Assembly (NCBI RefSeq): GCF_001270065.2
Contig: NZ_LFYT02000003.1
Coordinates: 240,861-304,860, forward strand
DNA from: Limnohabitans planktonicus II-D5
GTDB taxonomy: Bacteria > Pseudomonadota > Gammaproteobacteria > Burkholderiales > Burkholderiaceae_C
Length of the DNA: 64,000 bases
Direction: 5' to 3'
Shown here: positions 46,005-52,610 of the stretch, in pieces
How positions within the stretch are numbered: the stretch's first letter is position 1
Layout of the letters: each line of letters begins with the position of its first letter
Made by a program: the position numbers and the translations under genes
Notes under the pieces: model-generated
The model's input: the letters and a program-made list of their open reading frames with translations, nothing else
Databases searched by the model: none
Told to the model about the DNA's origin: nothing

Positions 46005-46295
46005 ATGACTGCTGCTCTGATTCGCCCTGTGGCAATCAAGCTTGATGAGGTGACGAAAGCCCGGGTTAAACGCTTGGCTGAAGCCCGTCATCGCACGTCC
46101 CACTGGTTGATGCGCGAAGCGATTACCCAGTACGTGGACCGTGAAGAAAAGCGAGAGGCTTTTCGTCAGGATACGCTCAGGGCTTGGGACGAGTACCGCT
46201 CCACAGGTTTACATGTGCGCGCCGATGAGGCCGATGCTTGGCTGGCTGAGCTGGAGCAGGGCAAGGATATCGAGCCGCCGCCATGCCACAAGTGA
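46005..46295 (+). CDS. CopG/RHH-type antitoxin
   Basis: 96 residues from ATG 46005, preferred because GGAG lies six bases upstream; two in-frame ATGs precede it. VAIKLDEVTKARVKRLAEARHRTSHWLMREAITQYV is a ribbon-helix-helix domain (PutA/CopG type). The C-terminal helix (RADEADAWLAELEQGKDI) would contact the toxin. It overlaps the ParE-type toxin gene by 13 bases, a strong sign of coupling. Confidence 0.88.
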   Translation: MTAALIRPVAIKLDEVTKARVKRLAEARHRTSHWLMREAITQYVDREEKREAFRQDTLRAWDEYRSTGLHVRADEADAWLAELEQGKDIEPPPCHK

Positions 46296-46573
46296 TTTGG
46301 TCGCCTGAGGCGTTGCTGGATGTTCAGCGCCTCTATCGTTTCCTCGCACCCAAGAATATGGATGCCGCCAAGCGGGCTGTAAGAGCTGTGCGTCATGGTG
46401 TGAAGGTGCTGGGGCTTCAGTCGAGTGTTGGACGGCCCATTGAGGACATGCCGGTCGATTTTCGTGAGTGGATCATTGATTTTGGTGATAGTGGTTATGT
46501 CGCCCGTTACCGGATCAATTCAGATGTGGTCATTATTTTGGCTGTACGGCATCAAAAAGAAGTGGGTTTCTGA
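46283..46573 (+). CDS. ParE/RelE-type toxin
   Basis: 96 residues with the ParE pattern: VIWSPEALLDVQRLYRFLA, NMDAAKRAVRAVRHGVKVL, the GRPIEDMPVDFREWIIDFG turn and terminal strands YVARYRINSDVVIILAVRHQKE. The IEDMP-FRE-W-I-FG spacing is characteristic of ParE proteins of chromosomal ParDE modules. Likely gyrase poison. It is followed by a family 2 palindrome 31 bases after the stop. Confidence 0.9.
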   Translation: MPQVIWSPEALLDVQRLYRFLAPKNMDAAKRAVRAVRHGVKVLGLQSSVGRPIEDMPVDFREWIIDFGDSGYVARYRINSDVVIILAVRHQKEVGF

Positions 46574-46603
46574 GCATCGAAAATTGGATTACTTGGAGTC
46601 GTT

Positions 46604-46624
46604 AATTGGGGTCAGATCCCAATT
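46604..46624 (+). repeat. repeat family 2 palindrome, copy 2
   Basis: AATTGGG and CCCAATT arms around GTCAGAT, in the common context GTTAATTGGG...CAATTGTT. It follows the ParDE-type module. Confidence 0.88.
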
Positions 46625-46639
46625 GTTTTGCAGCCATGT

Positions 46640-46808
46640 TATTGATCCGTGCCTTTGAAGTTTGCAGGATGACTTCAATCTTGCACCTCGTGGGAACTAG
46701 CCCTGCTGGCGATCAGACGCTTGTGGACCACAGGCTTTTCGCTTGCAGGGCAAGCTCCTACAACCCCCCCCAACGGGCAACACACGGCTCAGACTTCATT
46801 GGTCGAGA
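46640..46808 (+). repeat. repeat family 4 element, copy 1
   Basis: Starts TATTGATCCGTGCCTTTGAA, a variant of the CTATTGATCCGGC terminus. The core has inverted arms CTCGTGGGAACTAG / AGCTCCTACAA and an inner hairpin CGCTTGCAGGGCAAGC, i.e. a GTAGGAGCTTGCC-type REP resembling those of pseudomonads. It ends near CTCAGACTTCATTGG without a clear right terminus. Copies 2 and 3 lie at 49167 and 50865. Confidence 0.82.
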
Positions 46809-46810
46809 TT

Positions 46811-46831
46811 AATTGGGGTCAGATCCCAATT
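46811..46831 (+). repeat. repeat family 2 palindrome, copy 3
   Basis: A perfect copy of the AATTGGG/CCCAATT palindrome flanked by ATT and GTT. It is 207 bases after copy 2; the interval holds only the family 4 element. Confidence 0.88.
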
Positions 46832-46845
46832 GTTCTAAAAGCCAG

Positions 46846-46867
46846 CCCGCCTTTGGGTGGTTTTTTG
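46846..46867 (+). terminator. terminator-like hairpin CCGCC/GGTGG with T-run
   Basis: CCCGCC, TTTG loop, GGTGG, then TTTTTT. A short GC stem followed by six T residues fits intrinsic termination on the plus strand. Confidence 0.55.
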
Positions 46868-46951
46868 GGCGCCTTGTTTGTTTCTGGGGTTTGTTTTGTC
46901 CAGAGATCGGCCAACTATCGTGACAGAGGGGGTCAGCTGCGACCCTTGAGT

Positions 46952-47101
46952 TCAGGTGCGCACTTCAGCGCGACGTCCCAATCCCTCGGCAATGAATGCC
47001 AGCACCAAAGAATTGAGTGACACGCCTTCAGTTTTTGCCCTTGCAGTCAACTGAAGGTGCATAGAGCGGGGCAGACGGGCAAGAACTTTTCCCGATGCCG
47101 A
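46952..47101 (-). pseudogene. HicB-like antitoxin remnant (C-terminal RHH part)
   Basis: The minus strand encodes SGKVLARLPRSMHLQLTARA, then KTEGVSLNSLVLAFIAEGLG, the C-terminal ribbon-helix-helix of HicB-type antitoxins, ending in a stop at 46952. Upstream the frame does not contain the N-terminal HicB fold but runs into the start of the oppositely oriented PRTase-like gene. No HicA partner is present, so this is a truncated relic. Confidence 0.65.
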
Positions 47102-47149
47102 TGCAGGTGCTCTTTGCGGCCGTATGATTTGCAAAAAGGGCTCGAAAAG

Positions 47150-47884
47150 ATGATTCGTTCCAAAGGCTTTTCCTCGGAGATGGCGTTGTTGTTCTTGTTC
47201 ACACAAGTTCAACAGCTCAAAGTGCATCCCGCGTATAAGTTGGCCAAGGCAGGTGATCAAGATGCTGCTTTGGAGTTGGTCATTGATGTTGCTGTGCCTT
47301 GGCTTTACGAACAGCGTTACCGCTTTGGGTCAGGCTTGTTGTTTGTTGCGCCTCATGCGCAAGAGGCGACAGGGGATAATGCCATTCCACAAACATTGTC
47401 TTCGGTTTGTGCTGAGATTTTTGACGGCACCTCAGATACGGAAATTGTTCAGTCTGATAGGGTTTATCACACCGGTGCTGACCCGATGGAGCGCATGGCA
47501 GCGCGTGCTCAGTTTGTTGGTCGTGTGCTGCCTGGGGCTGAGTATGTTCTTGTCGACGATGTGACCAGTTTGGGTGGCACTCTGGCAGAATTGGCCAATT
47601 ACATCCAGCTTTATGGCGGTATTGTCAAAGGTGCAGTGGTCTTGGTGAATGCTGGCCGCAACCCTGAATTGGTGCCTAAAGCGAAGTTTGTTCAACTGAT
47701 CAAAGAGAGGTTTGATGATGAATTCACAGATGTTTTCGGCATCGAGCCAAATGCACTTACCGCCAACGAGGCTCAATACCTCGCGGGCTTCCGATCTGTT
47801 GACGCCATCCGAAATCGACTTGTTGCGGCAGAGCAAGAAATCGATCGCCGATTACGTTCAAAAGGAATTACCCGTACGCCTTAA
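47150..47884 (+). CDS. phosphoribosyltransferase-fold protein of unknown role
   Basis: 244 residues from ATG 47150 (MIRSKGFSSEMALLFLFTQV). The type I PRTase PRPP-binding motif is clear: EYVLVDDVTSLGGTLAELAN, with paired Asp and Gly-Gly-Thr. LLFVAPHAQEATGDNAIPQ may be the substrate hood. The remaining sequence does not suggest a known nucleobase substrate. It resembles PRTase domains carried by mobile or conflict-associated loci. A small overlapping frame at its 3' end may also be coding. It is isolated between family 2 palindromes. Confidence 0.65.
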   Translation: MIRSKGFSSEMALLFLFTQVQQLKVHPAYKLAKAGDQDAALELVIDVAVPWLYEQRYRFGSGLLFVAPHAQEATGDNAIPQTLSSVCAEIFDGTSDTEIVQSDRVYHTGADPMERMAARAQFVGRVLPGAEYVLVDDVTSLGGTLAELANYIQLYGGIVKGAVVLVNAGRNPELVPKAKFVQLIKERFDDEFTDVFGIEPNALTANEAQYLAGFRSVDAIRNRLVAAEQEIDRRLRSKGITRTP

Positions 47885-47921
47885 ACAGCGTCACTTGGAT
47901 CATTTGTTGAACAAAACTTGA
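47712..47921 (+). CDS. possible small protein overlapping the PRTase-like gene
   Basis: A +1-shifted frame encodes up to 69 residues: the C-terminal half, LTPSEIDLLRQSKKSIADYV then QKELPVRLKQ, has a convincing helical protein character and extends beyond the PRTase stop by 37 bases. TPxEIxxLRQxKK patterns recur in small proteins linked to such PRTase genes, as I recall. The N-terminal half, overlapping the PRTase frame, looks less natural, so the true start is uncertain. Confidence 0.4.
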   Translation: MMMNSQMFSASSQMHLPPTRLNTSRASDLLTPSEIDLLRQSKKSIADYVQKELPVRLKQRHLDHLLNKT

Positions 47922-47952
47922 GTTCATCTGGGGTAGATCCTAATTTTTTATA

Positions 47953-47980
47953 ACAAGAGAGCCGCGTGGCTCTTTTGTCG
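47953..47980 (+). terminator. intrinsic terminator after the PRTase-like module
   Basis: ACAAGAGAGCC, loop GCGT, GGCTCTTTTGT. The stem with T-run on the plus strand follows the small overlapping frame by about 30 bases. The same GAGCC/GGCTC hairpin recurs at 48757. Confidence 0.7.
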
Positions 47981-47987
47981 TTGGATT

Positions 47988-48008
47988 AATTGGGGTCAGA
48001 TTCCAATT
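47988..48008 (+). repeat. repeat family 2 palindrome, copy 4
   Basis: AATTGGG and TCCAATT arms with one change (GATTCC instead of GATCCC). It separates the PRTase-like module from higBA. Confidence 0.85.
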
Positions 48009-48031
48009 GTTCGTGGTAGTGGGGTGTCGTT

Positions 48032-48046
48032 TACCGATCATCGGTA
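48032..48046 (+). promoter_or_regulatory. higBA operator-like palindrome
   Basis: TACCGAT-C-ATCGGTA is a perfect inverted repeat 13 bases before the higB ATG and is followed by TATAAA, a probable -10. HigA-type antitoxins bind such sites to repress their own operon. Confidence 0.65.
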
Positions 48047-48059
48047 TAAAATCTAAGTC

Positions 48060-48338
48060 ATGATCATCTCATTTGCATGCGCTGACACCAGAGCCCTTTT
48101 TGAGGGCGGTAAGGTCAAGAGGTTCAATGCGATGAAAACGGTTGTTGAACGCAAGTTGCAGATGCTCGACAGTGCCGCATCTTTGGAGTTTCTGCGTTCA
48201 CCCCCTGGCAACAGGTTAGAGGTTTTGCGCGGTGATCGTACTGGGCAGCACAGCATCCGGGTCAATGATCAGTTTCGCATTTGCTTTGTCTGGACTGAGC
48301 GTGGCCCGATGAGTGTGGAGATTGTGGATGACCACTGA
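48060..48338 (+). CDS. higB: HigB-type toxin (RelE superfamily)
   Basis: 92 residues, standard HigB size. Signatures: MIISFACADTRALFEGGKVKRF, KLQMLDSAASLEFLRSPPGNRLEVLRGDR, and HSIRVNDQFRICFVWTERGP, which includes the conserved Arg/Asn and QWRICF-like strand. HigB is a ribosome-dependent mRNA endonuclease. It is upstream of its antitoxin as in other hig modules, with 13 bases between the genes, and preceded by a palindromic operator. Confidence 0.93.
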   Translation: MIISFACADTRALFEGGKVKRFNAMKTVVERKLQMLDSAASLEFLRSPPGNRLEVLRGDRTGQHSIRVNDQFRICFVWTERGPMSVEIVDDH

Positions 48339-48351
48339 GTTTGGAGTTTTT

Positions 48352-48660
48352 ATGAAAAATCAAATGCGTGCCATTCATCCTGGGGAGGTCCTCAAAGAGG
48401 AATACCTCGTGCCCTTGGGCTTGAGTGTCAATGCGTTGGCCAAGGCGCTTCATGTGACGCCGTCTCGAATGAACGATATTGTGTTGTGTCGACGCGGCGT
48501 GTCGCCAGATACGGCATTGCGTTTGGCCCGTTACTTTGGTGGGGATGCGCAGTCGTGGCTCAATTTGCAGCAAAGTTATGACCTCAAAGTGGCCGAGCAG
48601 TCGATGCTCAAGACCATCCTCAAAACGGTGATCCCCATGGGCCGTGTTTCGTTGGCTTGA
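48352..48660 (+). CDS. higA: HigA-type antitoxin (XRE family)
   Basis: 102 residues from ATG 48352 (MKNQMRAIHPGEVLKEEYLV). The HTH_XRE domain covers about 10-75: GLSVNALAKALHVTPSRMNDIVLCRRGVSPDTALRLARYFGGDAQSWLNLQ, with the HPGEVL opening typical of HigA. The tail (VAEQSMLKTILKTVIPMGRV) is helical. GGAG upstream supports the start. A terminator follows at 48682. Confidence 0.93.
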   Translation: MKNQMRAIHPGEVLKEEYLVPLGLSVNALAKALHVTPSRMNDIVLCRRGVSPDTALRLARYFGGDAQSWLNLQQSYDLKVAEQSMLKTILKTVIPMGRVSLA

Positions 48661-48681
48661 ACGCCAGTTGACGGCGCAACA

Positions 48682-48705
48682 CGAAGGGGCCTGCGGGCCC
48701 TTTCG
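48682..48705 (+). terminator. intrinsic terminator of higBA
   Basis: CGAAGGGGCC, loop TGC, GGGCCCTTTCG: a GC-rich stem with a short T tract, 21 bases after the higA stop. Confidence 0.7.
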
Positions 48706-48726
48706 TCGTTTCTGGCGCCCAAGATT

Positions 48727-48747
48727 AATTGGGGTCAGATCCCAATT
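48727..48747 (+). repeat. repeat family 2 palindrome, copy 5
   Basis: A perfect copy in the context GATTAATTGGG...CAATTGTTTG. It is followed after nine bases by a GAGCC/GGCTC hairpin, the same order as at 47953-48008 but reversed. Confidence 0.88.
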
Positions 48748-48756
48748 GTTTGAAAA

Positions 48757-48780
48757 CAAAAGAGCCAGATGGCTCTTTTG
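48757..48780 (+). terminator. hairpin CAAAAGAGCC/GGCTCTTTTG
   Basis: A perfect 10-bp stem with AGAT loop and T-runs on both strands, able to act as a bidirectional terminator. It leads into the YdcF-like 5' fragment. Confidence 0.65.
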
Positions 48781-48868
48781 TTGTTTGTGCGCTCTGAAAA
48801 ATTTCCCTATGTTTGTTTTCTCCAAATTAATGTCTGCCATCACCCAGCCTTTGTTTTTCTTGCAGGGG
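48771..48868 (+). pseudogene. second 5' fragment of the YdcF-like (DUF218) gene
   Basis: It aligns to the leader and first codons of the intact gene at 51126: CCCTATGTTTGTTTTCTCCA then AATGTCTGCCATCACCCAGC. The ATG and MFVFSKLMSAITQPLF are intact here, but after codon 18 the sequence passes into a family 3 repeat, so only a chimeric short peptide is possible. Confidence 0.75.
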
Positions 48869-48887
48869 GGCGGCGGCGATCTATGAG

Positions 48888-49143
48888 TCCGTCTTCGCGA
48901 GGAGCTTGCGACGCGGCGATCCAGCTGCTGTGCTTGTCCTGGCACTGGATTGCCACGCTTCGCTCGCAATGACGGAGTGGGGGCGCTCAATGACGGGGTG
49001 GGGCGATAAGACTTGGTTCCGTCATCGCGAGGAGCCGCCTTTAGCCGCGAGGAGCGAAGCGACGTGGCGGGACGCGGCGATCCAGCAGTTGAGCTTGTCC
49101 GGGCACTGGATTGCCACGCTTCGCTCGCAATGACGGAGTGGGA
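48888..49143 (+). repeat. REP family 3, two facing pairs
   Basis: Pair one at 48888-48974 and pair two at 49019-49143, each with a forward copy (GTCWTCGCGAGGAGC...GGCGATCCAGC) and an inverted copy (CACTGGATTGCCACGCTTCG, CTCGCAATGACGG). They are joined by TGACGG-containing linkers like those at 44640. Pair two is nearly identical to the block at 45632. Confidence 0.88.
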
Positions 49144-49166
49144 CTGCAAACATCATGGGTATTGAT

Positions 49167-49344
49167 CTATTGAGCCGTCCCGGTGAAGTTTGCGGGGTGA
49201 CTTCAATCTTGCACCTTGTGAGAGCTAGCCCTGCTGGCGATCAGGCGCTTGTGGACCACAGGCTTTTCGCTTGCAAGGCAAGCTCCCACAAAATCCTCCT
49301 CGTTGACAACACACGGCTCAGGCTTCAGCGTGCCGGATCAATAA
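49167..49344 (+). repeat. repeat family 4 element with terminal repeats, copy 2
   Basis: Left terminus CTATTGAGCCGTCCCGGTGA and right terminus GGCTTCAGCGTGCCGGATCA (then ATAA) are imperfect inverted repeats of the CTATTGATCCGGC type. The core carries the CTTGTGAGAGCT / AGCTCCCACAA arms and the perfect CGCTTGC-AAG-GCAAGC hairpin. The remaining 49345-49590 shows no credible gene. Confidence 0.82.
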
Positions 49345-49591
49345 GTTTGGCTGCAGCGTTTCGCAACAATTCAGCTCAAGTCTCTTCATTGCGAGCGGAG
49401 GGCGGCGATGCAGCGGTTTTTGGGGCTTGAAGATCGCAAATGAATATAGATGGCGTATTTGCCGCTTTACACACCCGAGCAGACCCGCCGCCACGAGGTG
49501 CGCGTTGGTGCGTGATGTCATGAGCAAGGCGGGCGAGGCGACGATGCCGAGGTTTGAAGGCAGTACACGAAAGGGTGTTGTCACCGGGCCA

Positions 49592-49621
49592 GATGAGTCT
49601 ATTAAATACAATAGACTCATC
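49592..49621 (+). promoter_or_regulatory. perfect 12-6-12 palindrome before the ATPase gene
   Basis: GATGAGTCTATT and AATAGACTCATC are perfect inverted repeats around AAATAC, ending 26 bases before the ATPase ATG. The centre contains TACAAT, a good -10 hexamer, so a dimeric repressor bound here would cover the promoter. Confidence 0.65.
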
Positions 49622-49647
49622 TAGTAAATTGTTGAATCACGCTATCC

Positions 49648-50796
49648 ATGACCTACCAACGTCCGTTTGTTGCCACCTTGAGCGAGCGTTTTACGGCTGA
49701 GCGGCCTTTGATCCAGGTGTTGGCGGGGCCGCGCCAGGTGGGCAAGACCACGGGAGTGCGGCAGTTGATGGCGCAAGGGGTGTGGCCGCACCATTACGCC
49801 AATGCCGATGACGTGTTGGTGAGTGACCGCAATTGGTTGCTGGAGCAATGGCAGAAGGCGCTGTTGTGGGGCGATGGCGCTTTGCTGGTGATTGACGAGA
49901 TTCAGAAGGTGGTCAATTGGCCCGAAACGATCAAGGCGCTTTGGGATGCACAACCAGGCAGGCTGAGGGTGCTGTTGCTGGGTTCGAGCGCATTGCAGAT
50001 TCAGGCCGGGGTGACGGAGAGTCTGGCGGGGCGGTTTGAGTTGCTGCGGGTGCACCATTGGACCTTTGCCGAACTGCAGGCGGCTTTTGGCTATGACTTG
50101 CCGCGCTATCTGGCGTTTGGCGGTTACCCGGGGGCGGTGGCTTTGGAGAGTGACCCCGATCGGTGGTATGCCTATATGAAAGACGCGATTGTGGAGGCGG
50201 TGATTGGCAAGGACATCTTGCAAAGCCACAAGGTAGCGAATCCGGCCTTGTTTCGCCAAGCCTTCCAGATTTTGTGTGCGTATCCGGCTCAGGAGATCAG
50301 TTACACGAAGCTGCTGGGTCAGTTGCAGGACAAGGGCAACACGGATTTGATCAAGCATTACATCGATTTGTATGGCGGGGCTTTTTTGCTGCACGCGCTG
50401 CAAAAGTATTCACCCAAGGCATGGCTGGCGCGAAGTTCGAGCCCCAAGATGCTGCCGGCTTGCCCGGCGCTTTACAGCATGGCTGCGGGTGTAAATGTGG
50501 TGCAAAACGCCGAGCAGCGTGGACGCGCTTTTGAGCTGGCGGTGGGGGCCGAGTTGCTGCAGCAGCCGGGGCAAGTGTTTTATTGGCGCGAGCGAAACGA
50601 TGAGGTTGATTTTGTGTACCAGTACCGTGATGCTTTGTACGCCATTGAAGTGAAGTCGGGTCGCAAGAAGTCTGCCAAGGGATTGGCCACATTTTGCGCA
50701 CAGGTGCCACAGGCTTTGCGGGTGATCGTGACCTTGGAAAACTTTCCTCATTTCTCAGCCAACCCGCGTGGCTTTTTGGCGCAAGTGGCGGTGTAG
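49648..50796 (+). CDS. AAA-type ATPase with DUF4143-like C terminus
   Basis: 382 residues. Walker A is in VLAGPRQVGKTTGVRQLMAQ, Walker B in ALLVIDEIQKVVNW, and sensor-type LLLGSSALQIQAGVTESLAGRFE follows. The C-terminal domain ends with a nuclease-like pattern, NDEVDFVYQYRDALYAIEVKSGRKK (D-E-K arrangement of PD-(D/E)XK folds, as in the DUF4143 family). Such proteins are frequent in genomes and often linked to TA or mobile loci; function is unknown. A strong palindrome precedes it. Confidence 0.85.
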   Translation: MTYQRPFVATLSERFTAERPLIQVLAGPRQVGKTTGVRQLMAQGVWPHHYANADDVLVSDRNWLLEQWQKALLWGDGALLVIDEIQKVVNWPETIKALWDAQPGRLRVLLLGSSALQIQAGVTESLAGRFELLRVHHWTFAELQAAFGYDLPRYLAFGGYPGAVALESDPDRWYAYMKDAIVEAVIGKDILQSHKVANPALFRQAFQILCAYPAQEISYTKLLGQLQDKGNTDLIKHYIDLYGGAFLLHALQKYSPKAWLARSSSPKMLPACPALYSMAAGVNVVQNAEQRGRAFELAVGAELLQQPGQVFYWRERNDEVDFVYQYRDALYAIEVKSGRKKSAKGLATFCAQVPQALRVIVTLENFPHFSANPRGFLAQVAV

Positions 50797-50823
50797 TGGT
50801 GGGGCGCAAACGCAATGAATATT

Positions 50824-50844
50824 AATTGGGGTCAGATCCCAATT
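50824..50844 (+). repeat. repeat family 2 palindrome, copy 6
   Basis: A perfect copy, 27 bases after the ATPase stop, flanked by ATT and TTGGG. Confidence 0.88.
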
Positions 50845-50864
50845 TTGGGTAGCAAAAGTGCAGC

Positions 50865-51089
50865 CTATTGATCCGGCCCTTTGAAGTCTGCAGGGTGACT
50901 TCAATCTTGCACCTTGTGAGAGCTAGCCCTGCTGGCGATCAGGCGCTTGTGGACCACAGGCTTTTCGCTTGCAAGGCAAGCTCCCACAAAATCCTCCTCA
51001 TTGACAACACACGGCTCAGACTTCATCGGCCAGAATAAATAAGCAGTGAAGGCGCAAAAAAATCAAACTTCAACGTGCCGAATCCATAG
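50865..51089 (+). repeat. repeat family 4 element with terminal repeats, copy 3
   Basis: Left terminus CTATTGATCCGGCCCTTTGA and right terminus AACTTCAACGTGCCGAATCC (then ATAG) are inverted. It shares over 140 bp of core with copy 2. Its flanks, CAAAAGTGCAGC on the left and CTCTTTTGTC on the right, look like two arms of the GAGCC/GGCTC terminator found intact at 48757, so it probably inserted in that hairpin. Confidence 0.82.
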
Positions 51090-51125
51090 CTCTTTTGTCA
51101 TTTGAATTGCTGAAAAATTTTCCCT

Positions 51126-51896
51126 ATGTTCGTTTTCTCCAAATTGATGTCAGCCATCACCCAGCCTCTGTTTTGGCTGGCTGTGTGGTGGTGCGCGGCG
51201 CTTTGCCTGCTGAGTTTGTCTGTGTCTTGGCGGCGGGCTGCGCTGCGCATGTTGTGGGCTGGCTTGGCTGTGCTGGGGCTGTTGGGTTTCGAGGCTTTGC
51301 CGCATGCGCTGTTGCGGCCGCTGGAAAACCGATACCCCGTGCCGAGCCCGCAGACCGTTGGGCGCCATGTGGGGGTGATTGTGTTGGGCGGTGCCACGCA
51401 TAACCATGCCAGTTTTCTGGCGCATGGGCAGGTGCCTTTGAGTGATGCGGCAGAGCGTTTGACGGTGTCGGCGGAGCTGATGCGCCAGCATCCGAATTTG
51501 CCATTGATTTTCACGGGTGGGGAAGGGCGTTTGCTGGCCACGGGGGTGACCGAGGCCGAATTGGCCCGGATTTTTTATTCACAGCAGGGCCTGGACACGG
51601 CCCGCGTGCAGTTGGAAGCCGCCTCTCGCACCACCCGCGAAAACGCCCGCCAAGTGGCCAAGCTGCTGGGGCCGCGCTGCCAAGAGCCGTGGTTGCTGGT
51701 GACTTCGGCCTGGCACATGCCACGGTCAATGGCCGAGTTCGAGGCGGTGGGTTGCCGGGTGACGGCCTATCCGGTGGATTTCAGAACCGGCGATGCCACA
51801 CCCTGGACGGAGTATTCATTGGCCCGCAGCTTGCTGCTTTGGCAGACGGCTTTGCATGAGTGGCTGGGGTTGGGGGTGTATGGGGTGACGCGGTGA
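51126..51896 (+). CDS. YdcF/ElyC-type DUF218 envelope protein
   Basis: 256 residues. Two N-terminal TM segments (QPLFWLAVWWCAALCLLSLS and ALRMLWAGLAVLGLLGF) are followed by the DUF218 domain: VGVIVLGGATHNH, LPLIFTGGEGRLL, ASRTTRENARQVAKLLG and WLLVTSAWHMPRSMAEFEAVG. ElyC influences lipid-carrier use in peptidoglycan and ECA pathways in E. coli. Partial copies of this gene lie at 44451, 45560 and 48771, so this is the only intact member of a scattered set. Confidence 0.9.
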   Translation: MFVFSKLMSAITQPLFWLAVWWCAALCLLSLSVSWRRAALRMLWAGLAVLGLLGFEALPHALLRPLENRYPVPSPQTVGRHVGVIVLGGATHNHASFLAHGQVPLSDAAERLTVSAELMRQHPNLPLIFTGGEGRLLATGVTEAELARIFYSQQGLDTARVQLEAASRTTRENARQVAKLLGPRCQEPWLLVTSAWHMPRSMAEFEAVGCRVTAYPVDFRTGDATPWTEYSLARSLLLWQTALHEWLGLGVYGVTR

Positions 51897-51935
51897 GGGA
51901 TGGATGTGGGGCCTATGGATTAATTGGGGTCGATT

Positions 51936-51956
51936 AATTGGGGTCAGATACCAATT
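51936..51956 (+). repeat. repeat family 2 palindrome, copy 7 with partial duplicate
   Basis: AATTGGGGTCAGATACCAAT-type copy, preceded at 51922-51932 by the half repeat AATTGGGGTCG. It ends the palindrome-punctuated row. Confidence 0.82.
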
Positions 51957-51960
51957 TATT

Positions 51961-52086
51961 CTTGATCCGGCAAGCTGAAGTTTGAAATGTGTGAGGAATG
52001 TCATCTCGCAGGTCGGTACTCAAAGAGTCCGACATGATTCGGTTCACCATAGGGCCATGTCGGGGTCTTCGACCGCCGACCTACAA
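51961..52086 (+). repeat. terminal repeat plus REP family 1 pair
   Basis: CTTGATCCGGCAAGCTGAAG, then TTTGAAATGTGTGAGGAATG, is the long version of the element terminus. It is followed by a forward REP (GCAGGTCGGTACTC...) and an inverted REP (GTCGGGGTCTTCGACCGCCGAC then CTAC, cut near 52084). No right terminus was found. Confidence 0.78.
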
Positions 52087-52200
52087 AATCCGCTGACTAT
52101 GGTGCTTGATGCTGTGGCCCGACAACCGCTCGCGACACATGGCCGTTTGGGCTGAGGCGTGGTGTCGCCGTTCTCTATCAAGGGCCTATGAATGCGCTTG

Positions 52201-52374
52201 TCAGACGCCTTGGGCAGTGTGGCGCTCATTCTTTTGAGATGCAATGGGCAAGGCCTGTTTTTGCCGCAAAGGACAGTTGCGTCCTTGGTTGCAGTCGTAC
52301 TGAGTCGTTACACAGCAGCTGTTGGGGGCTGTGATGGAGGTTTTAAGGGCCTGTAAAAGACGGAATATTTTCAT
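52201..52374 (-). CDS. small cysteine-containing protein, hypothetical
   Basis: 57 residues starting MKIFRLLQALKTSITAPNSC, with CCVTTQYDCNQGRNCPLRQK in the middle: four Cys in a CC-x7-C-x5-C array. A strong ribosome-binding site (AGGAAGGGA) is six to seven bases upstream of the ATG at 52374. The CNQGRxCPLR motif recurs in short proteins of Burkholderiales as I recall. Function unknown; it may bind a metal. The sequence between 52375 and 52610 shows no gene. Confidence 0.5.
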   Translation of the reverse strand: MKIFRLLQALKTSITAPNSCCVTTQYDCNQGRNCPLRQKQALPIASQKNERHTAQGV

Positions 52375-52610
52375 GATGGGTCCCTTCCTAACTGCAATGC
52401 TGTGGTGTGTGTCTAGTGTTTGAATTGCGGCTTTTTTGATGTTTTATTGAATTAAATCACAAATACAAATTTTTCGTCAATTTCTCTTGATGGTGGATGT
52501 TCTGTTGATTGATGTTGGGCGACTTGAATCCCCGGGAAGGGGAACATCTTTTTTTGTAGCAAAAGTGCCAGAGGCTCTTTTTGTCTTTTTTGACTTGCTT
52601 TTGATGAAGA

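Noticed and set aside
44400..52000. A superintegron-like cassette array, because many promoter-bearing TA modules stand in a row.
   Set aside because: No integron integrase, no attC-type sites with GTTRRRY cores, modules point in both directions, and the separating palindromes are too short and symmetrical.
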